This document shows, in pieces, positions 23,975 through 27,516 of a stretch of DNA of 27,516 nucleotides; position 1 is the stretch's first letter; each line of letters begins with the position of its first letter. Source of the DNA: Phocaeicola sp. (GTDB lineage Bacteria; Bacteroidota; Bacteroidia; Bacteroidales; Bacteroidaceae). The stretch is from contig JAHHQU010000031.1 of assembly GCA_020026225.1 (NCBI GenBank), positions 1 to 27,516 of the forward strand, given 5' to 3'. Position numbers and translations under genes: made by a program. The notes beneath the pieces were generated by a model. It worked only from the letters and a program-made list of their open reading frames with translations, was not told where the DNA came from and made no database searches.

Positions 23975-24427
23975 TTAGATTAGTTCCACTTGCCAGTTGA
24001 GGCCTTGAATCTTTACATCTAATTCTCTCAACTGTTTGGAGTATTGCTCTGTTTCGCGTCTTAATTTGGCGACGTCTATAGTACGTATGTACCTGATTTC
24101 ATTTCTTCCGTAACGGGTATCCGATTCTGTAACATGAGCAATGAGTTCACGCATAACGGACAGACGTGTGGTAAGTACATCTTTCCGTGCCATCATGTGG
24201 GTAAGCGACTCGCCGTCTACGACAGTATTTGTATTGGTCATGTTGATGCGGAAAATCAAATCTTCTAATTCTGAGAGGGTGTCATTCAGCTCTTTAAACA
24301 GACTTGTTACATCCTCTGCAGGTTCGTCACCTTCTTGAACTTTAGCACTGTCTTTAAGTCGTGCTTTGAGTTGGGCAACTTTTTTTTGTAAGTCCGCCCG
24401 TATGAGTAATGCTTCTGCTAATTTCAT
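23975..24427 (-). CDS. DIP1984 family protein
   Basis: A 150-aa all-helical cytoplasmic protein of the DIP1984 family (related to the septicolysin-annotated group). No enzyme activity is established. Visible landmarks are the start MKLAEALLIRADLQKKVAQLKARL, the acidic segment VQEGDEPAE, the core RINMTNTNTVVDG (about 60-73), and the Arg-rich RYGRNEIRYIRTIDV at about 105-120. Heptad-like spacing of Leu/Ile suggests coiled-coil pairing. It is transcribed alone from the -7 element at 24454-24461. Confidence 0.88.
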   Translation of the reverse strand: MKLAEALLIRADLQKKVAQLKARLKDSAKVQEGDEPAEDVTSLFKELNDTLSELEDLIFRINMTNTNTVVDGESLTHMMARKDVLTTRLSVMRELIAHVTESDTRYGRNEIRYIRTIDVAKLRRETEQYSKQLRELDVKIQGLNWQVELI

Positions 24428-24453
24428 TGTTTTCTTTTTTATATGAGTAAGTA

Positions 24454-24461
24454 CAAAGATA
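24454..24461 (-). promoter_or_regulatory. -7 element of the DIP1984-family gene
   Basis: TATCTTTG on the minus strand, 26 bases before the ATG, matches TAnnTTTG exactly. The -33 position has only CTG, so the upstream element is weak. The same -7 octamer is used by the nitroreductase and dnaB promoters. Confidence 0.6.
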
Positions 24462-24667
24462 GTAATTCTTTCGTTTTTCAGTTGTTTTTCTGCAAAAAAT
24501 CAAAGGCCTGTTTATAGCTCGTATCCGTCATTATTAAAAATAAAATTGGAGGCATGTCAGAAAGGGATGTCTGAGAATAGTTGAATAAAAAAGGTTCTTT
24601 GAAGGAGTCGGTCGAAGTAGTATTGGCGTTATAAAAATAAAACGATGTTAAATCTAAATGAATAGCA

Positions 24668-25033
24668 ATGCGAAATAGGTTGATTAATCCTTTATTAGAA
24701 GAGTCGTTTCTGCGTTATCCTTTCTACTCACAGGATGGACGTGGATTTGATGCGGTTTGTATTTGTGCTTTTTTCGTAGAAGATGTACGATGGTATGTGT
24801 TGGAAGGACAGCAAGAAGGTGATGATTTTATTTTGTATGCCATTGTGGTGGGATTGTCTGAAACGGAATATGGTTATGTATCTGCTAATGAGCTGCAAGA
24901 ACTTTCTGTAAACGGAAACCATTATGGATTGGGTTGTTTAGAAGTGACTCAAATGCCGGAAATCAATGAAATTCCTCTTTCTGAAATTCGTGACTCAGAA
25001 CTGCAATCTTTCCTTTTTGATTTATATGGCTGA
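24668..25033 (+). CDS. DUF2958-like protein
   Basis: A 121-aa cytoplasmic protein that resembles DUF2958: a VRWYVLEGQQEGDDFILYAIVVGLSETEYGYVS-type core (about 40-75) corresponds to the W-x-W...E..GED.FFGLV.G.E.E.GYFS pattern of that family, followed by EL-rich and PLSEI segments. The match is partial and by eye. It carries no signal peptide or membrane segment and is acidic. The chosen ATG at 24668 is preceded by another ATG at 24658 that opens a 6-codon frame (MNSNAK) overlapping it, which could affect translation. No TAnnTTTG is seen within 100 bases. The next gene has its own -7 element. Confidence 0.7.
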   Translation: MRNRLINPLLEESFLRYPFYSQDGRGFDAVCICAFFVEDVRWYVLEGQQEGDDFILYAIVVGLSETEYGYVSANELQELSVNGNHYGLGCLEVTQMPEINEIPLSEIRDSELQSFLFDLYG

Positions 25034-25084
25034 TTTTTCTCTTAACTTCTTTTTTATTCTTAGGTCAATTTCATATTTATTTTT

Positions 25085-25092
25085 TACCTTTG
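25085..25092 (+). promoter_or_regulatory. -7 element of the EEP-family gene
   Basis: TACCTTTG matches TAnnTTTG, 82 bases before the ATG at 25175. No -33 TTG is found. The leader would be about 75 bases and includes an imperfect GGGACCC...GGGCC hairpin. Confidence 0.5.
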
Positions 25093-25162
25093 AAAGAATT
25101 TTATTAAACAGTGAACGGGACCCTATTATTATGGGCCATTAATAAATCTAAGTATAAAAATA

Positions 25163-25168
25163 AAAGGA
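25163..25168 (+). promoter_or_regulatory. Ribosome binding site deciding the EEP gene start
   Basis: AAAGGA lies directly against the ATG at 25169 but six bases before the ATG at 25175. The spacing favours 25175 as the start. Confidence 0.6.
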
Positions 25169-25174
25169 ATGACT

Positions 25175-26098
25175 ATGAAAAAGATTTTTATGTATGCACT
25201 GCTGTGCCTTTTCCCTTGTTTCGTGAATGCTCAAGATATGCGTCCTAATGAACGTCATTGGAAGAAAAACGTGGAAAAGATTCGAGTTATGTCTTACAAC
25301 ATCCTAAATGGATTCGATTGGGGAAAAGACTTGGATCGTGAAGCGCGTTTGGTGGAATGGGTGAAGGCACAGGATCCGGAAATTTTGGGACTTCAGGAGT
25401 TGTGCGGTTTTACACAAGAAAAATTGTCGAAACTTGCAGCTCGCTGGGGACATCCTTATGCTGTAATTGTAAAAGAGGATGGCTATCCTGTGGGAATCAC
25501 TTCAAAGAAGCCTATTGATTTAAAAGAAAAGATTGCGGGAAAAATAGGTCACGGCTTGCTGCATGTTCAGACTTACGGATTTGATGTTTTGGTAACTCAT
25601 TTGAATCCTTCAAATACTGTAAAACGTAATGAAGAAGCTAAGATGATAGTGGATTACATCAAAGAACATCATCTGGATCATTGTCTCTTGATGGGGGACA
25701 TGAATTCACATTCACCAATGGATGCTGATTATATGGAAGCGCATTCTTATAGACTGACGGCTAAGTATGGTGGAGCTGGCAGTCCTAACTTGTTGGACGG
25801 CGAGATTGATTATTCTGTCATTTCTCATTATCTTTCTGTTCCTTTGATTGACTTGTGTAGAATCTTTGTAGCACCTGATAAGCGTGTATCTTTCCCAACT
25901 CCAGTCTTGATGGGACAGTCAAAACATAAGGATGTTCGATTGAAGAGTAGTGAGCGTTTGGATTATATCTTTGCTTCACCCAGCGTTGCTAAATTGGTTG
26001 TCGATGGCTTTATCTTCAATGAAGGTGAAACGGAGTATTTGTCAGATCACTTTCCTATCGCAGTTGATCTGATATTAGAACATGATGCTCAGAAGTAA
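25175..26098 (+). CDS. Secreted endonuclease/exonuclease/phosphatase family protein
   Basis: A 307-aa metal-dependent phosphoesterase of the EEP superfamily (DNase I/Mg2+ sphingomyelinase fold), exported by a signal peptide ending near VNAQ (17-20). The conserved active-site residues are all present: Asn42 (MSYNIL), Glu75 (LQEL), His142 (THLNP), Asp175 and Asn177 (GDMNSH), Asp263 (RLDYIF), and Asp291-His292 (SDHFP). It probably acts in the periplasm on a phosphodiester or phosphate monoester; nucleic acid, phospholipid or sugar phosphate cannot be told apart here. The start at 25175 is chosen from ribosome-site spacing. A strong terminator follows. Confidence 0.9.
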   Translation: MKKIFMYALLCLFPCFVNAQDMRPNERHWKKNVEKIRVMSYNILNGFDWGKDLDREARLVEWVKAQDPEILGLQELCGFTQEKLSKLAARWGHPYAVIVKEDGYPVGITSKKPIDLKEKIAGKIGHGLLHVQTYGFDVLVTHLNPSNTVKRNEEAKMIVDYIKEHHLDHCLLMGDMNSHSPMDADYMEAHSYRLTAKYGGAGSPNLLDGEIDYSVISHYLSVPLIDLCRIFVAPDKRVSFPTPVLMGQSKHKDVRLKSSERLDYIFASPSVAKLVVDGFIFNEGETEYLSDHFPIAVDLILEHDAQK

Positions 26099-26108
26099 TC
26101 AACGGTTT

Positions 26109-26150
26109 AAGATGTCCTTGGCTTTGTGCTAGGGACATCTTGAGTTTTTA
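26109..26150 (+). terminator. Intrinsic terminator after the EEP-family gene
   Basis: AAGATGTCC (26109-26117) pairs perfectly with GGACATCTT (26133-26141), and the stem is followed by GAGTTTTTA. It begins 10 bases after the stop. Confidence 0.88.
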
Positions 26151-26193
26151 TAGGATTCATTTATTTGTTATTGATTAAATAAGTTGTTCTAAA

Positions 26194-26198
26194 AAGGA
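26194..26198 (+). promoter_or_regulatory. Ribosome binding site of the alcohol dehydrogenase gene
   Basis: AAGGA, six bases before the ATG at 26205. It is one of the few clear Shine-Dalgarno sites in the window. Confidence 0.6.
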
Positions 26199-26204
26199 AA
26201 TTTT

Positions 26205-27245
26205 ATGTTAGCTTATACGTATTTGGAAAAAGGTAAGTTTGGAATGTTGGAAAAGTCAAGGCCCCAATTACTTGATTCTAAAGATGCAGTAGTTCGTGTC
26301 ACTTTAGGAAGTATTTGTACCAGTGATTTACATATAAAACATGGTTGTGTTCCACGTGCTGTTCCAGGAATTACAGTGGGACATGAGATGGTAGGCGTTG
26401 TAGAGCAAGTGGGTACCGAGGTGACATCGGTACACCCCGGAGATCGGGTCGTGGTCAACGTCGAGACTTTTTGTGGACATTGCTTTTATTGTGAACATGG
26501 ATATGTAAATAATTGTACAGATCCGAATGGGGGATGGGCTTTGGGATGTCGCATAGATGGTGGACAAGCAGAGTTCGTTCGTGTTCCGTATGCCGACCAA
26601 GGGCTTACACTTATTCCTGATAATGTAACGGATGAACAGGCTTTATTTGTAGGGGATATATTGGCTACGGGCTTTTGGGCTGCTCGAATCTCTGAAATCT
26701 CGCCTGATGATACGGTTTTAATTATCGGGGCAGGACCAACGGGTATTTGTACGCTTCTTTGTGTGTTGTTGAAGCATCCTAAACAGGTAATCGTTTGTGA
26801 AAATTCTCATGAACGAGCAGAATTCATAAAGCGACATTACCCTTCAGTAATCGTAGTGACTCCATCAGAGTGTAAGCAGAAAGTCGTATCTGTGAGTGAC
26901 CATGGCGGTGCAGATGTCGTTTTGGAAGTTGCTGGTGCGGAAGATACTTTTCGTATGGCATGGGATTGTGCCCGTCCGAATGCCATCGTTACTGTGGTTG
27001 CTTTATATGATAAGCCGCAGATACTTCCGTTGCCAGAAATGTATGGAAAGAACCTTACGTTTAAAACGGGTGGAGTAGACGGTTGTGATTGTAAAGAAAT
27101 TCTTCAATTGATTTCAGAAGGGAAGATAGATACAACACCGCTGATTACTCATCGCTTCCCTTTGGATCGGATAGAAGAAGCCTATCGTATTTTTGAAAAC
27201 CGATTAGATTCGGTTATAAAGATAGCTATTACGGAAAGGGAATAA
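26205..27245 (+). CDS. Zinc-dependent alcohol dehydrogenase (MDR family)
   Basis: A 346-aa medium-chain dehydrogenase/reductase oxidising or reducing an alcohol/aldehyde pair. Catalytic zinc ligands are visible: Cys38 in ICTSDLH, His60-Glu61 in GHEMVG, and Asp151 in VGDILATGF. The structural-zinc loop is complete with Cys90, 93, 96 and 104 (CGHCFYC...C). The Rossmann motif GAGPTG is at 175-180. The acidic Glu199 after the second strand (VIVCENS) suggests NAD(H) over NADP(H), which is inference. The start is similar to secondary alcohol dehydrogenases of anaerobes (CTSDxH). The substrate is unknown. It stands alone between a terminator and a 271-base gap, with a good ribosome site but no clear promoter. 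Confidence 0.93.
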   Translation: MLAYTYLEKGKFGMLEKSRPQLLDSKDAVVRVTLGSICTSDLHIKHGCVPRAVPGITVGHEMVGVVEQVGTEVTSVHPGDRVVVNVETFCGHCFYCEHGYVNNCTDPNGGWALGCRIDGGQAEFVRVPYADQGLTLIPDNVTDEQALFVGDILATGFWAARISEISPDDTVLIIGAGPTGICTLLCVLLKHPKQVIVCENSHERAEFIKRHYPSVIVVTPSECKQKVVSVSDHGGADVVLEVAGAEDTFRMAWDCARPNAIVTVVALYDKPQILPLPEMYGKNLTFKTGGVDGCDCKEILQLISEGKIDTTPLITHRFPLDRIEEAYRIFENRLDSVIKIAITERE

Positions 27246-27428
27246 ATGGCCTTTCATGTGATTAAGGAAGGTAATCATGCTATAGATTCTTTGATGAAGG
27301 GTGCTCGATTTTTTTATGATTCAAGTTGTACTTTATCATCTTCAAAATGATTATGTTCTTTATGTCTTGATAATCAGTCGTATAAATAAAATTTATTCTT
27401 TATTGAAATAAAAAGTCGATTTTTTTTC

Positions 27429-27458
27429 TTGCAGATATCATAAAAGTGTGTACCTTTG
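27429..27458 (+). promoter_or_regulatory. Strong promoter at right edge for a gene beyond the window
   Basis: TTG at 27429-27431 and TACCTTTG at 27451-27458 are 19 bases apart, the best -33/-7 pair on the plus strand. The transcript would begin near 27464 with a possible hairpin (CGCTTTC with GGAAACGCG, one bulge). No reading frame opens before the window ends. Confidence 0.75.
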
Positions 27459-27516
27459 CATCCGCTTTCGAGAGGGAAACGCGATAAAGATGAAATTCTG
27501 ATAAAAGGATAAGCGA

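Noticed and set aside
27246..27350. 34-codon frame right after the alcohol dehydrogenase
   Set aside because: No ribosome site, no recognisable motif and too short to support.
1..27516. Defence system, phage or mobile island
   Set aside because: No transposase, integrase, restriction, toxin-antitoxin or phage gene was recognised. Gene content is almost all core functions, and I noticed no clear composition break.

Overview
The window looks like chromosomal DNA of a Bacteroidota species, most likely order Bacteroidales (Bacteroides/Phocaeicola-like). The protein families point there: DUF3078 barrel protein, the long RluA form, DUF1460, TIGR03905 TSCPD protein and a Bacteroidota-type YebC. So do the promoters, which carry the TAnnTTTG -7 element, and the general lack of Shine-Dalgarno sites. 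Base composition is moderate and I saw no clear break in it. I find no rRNA, tRNA, transposase, integrase, phage gene, CRISPR array or defence locus. This is mostly a housekeeping region, and I did not find a convincing new multi-gene system.

Layout. (1) 142-5843, minus strand: pyrG (CTP synthase), then yidC (membrane insertase), then an S9 prolyl-oligopeptidase-family peptidase, with terminator-like hairpins after yidC and after the peptidase. (2) 6048-9357, plus strand: DUF3078 envelope protein, UPF0126/TRIC membrane protein and DUF1460 periplasmic thiol hydrolase, tightly packed. A very strong two-way hairpin (9497-9553) separates this from the next block. (3) 9591-13452, minus strand: a small secreted Spy/CpxP-like protein with a Cys/His/Lys tail, a nitroreductase with its own clear promoter, then the pair ispE - RluA-family pseudouridine synthase. 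(4) 13590-21936, plus strand: DUF456, dnaB, pheT, YebC-family protein, TSCPD protein and RecD2-like helicase, mostly separated by their own promoters or terminators. (5) 21965-24427, minus strand: DUF1294, then the HD-domain protein and YiiX-like lipoprotein hydrolase pair (TAATG overlap), then a DIP1984-family protein. A 310-base gap at 23665-23974 holds a possible short coding remnant and a terminator. (6) 24668-27245, plus strand: a DUF2958-like protein, a secreted endonuclease/exonuclease/phosphatase-family protein and a zinc alcohol dehydrogenase. A near-consensus promoter with a structured leader sits at the right edge and drives something beyond the window.

How they work together: nucleotide and isoprenoid synthesis (pyrG, ispE), membrane and envelope biogenesis (yidC, DUF3078, DUF1460, YiiX-like), replication and repair (dnaB, recD2) and translation (pheT, RluA, YebC) sit side by side as small independent units. 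The best second-look items are the repeat-built Cys/His tail at 9591-9690, the N-terminal extension of the RluA enzyme, the SSB-like C-terminal tip of DnaB, the DSLR pentapeptide repeat, and several palindromic or repeated intergenic sites.
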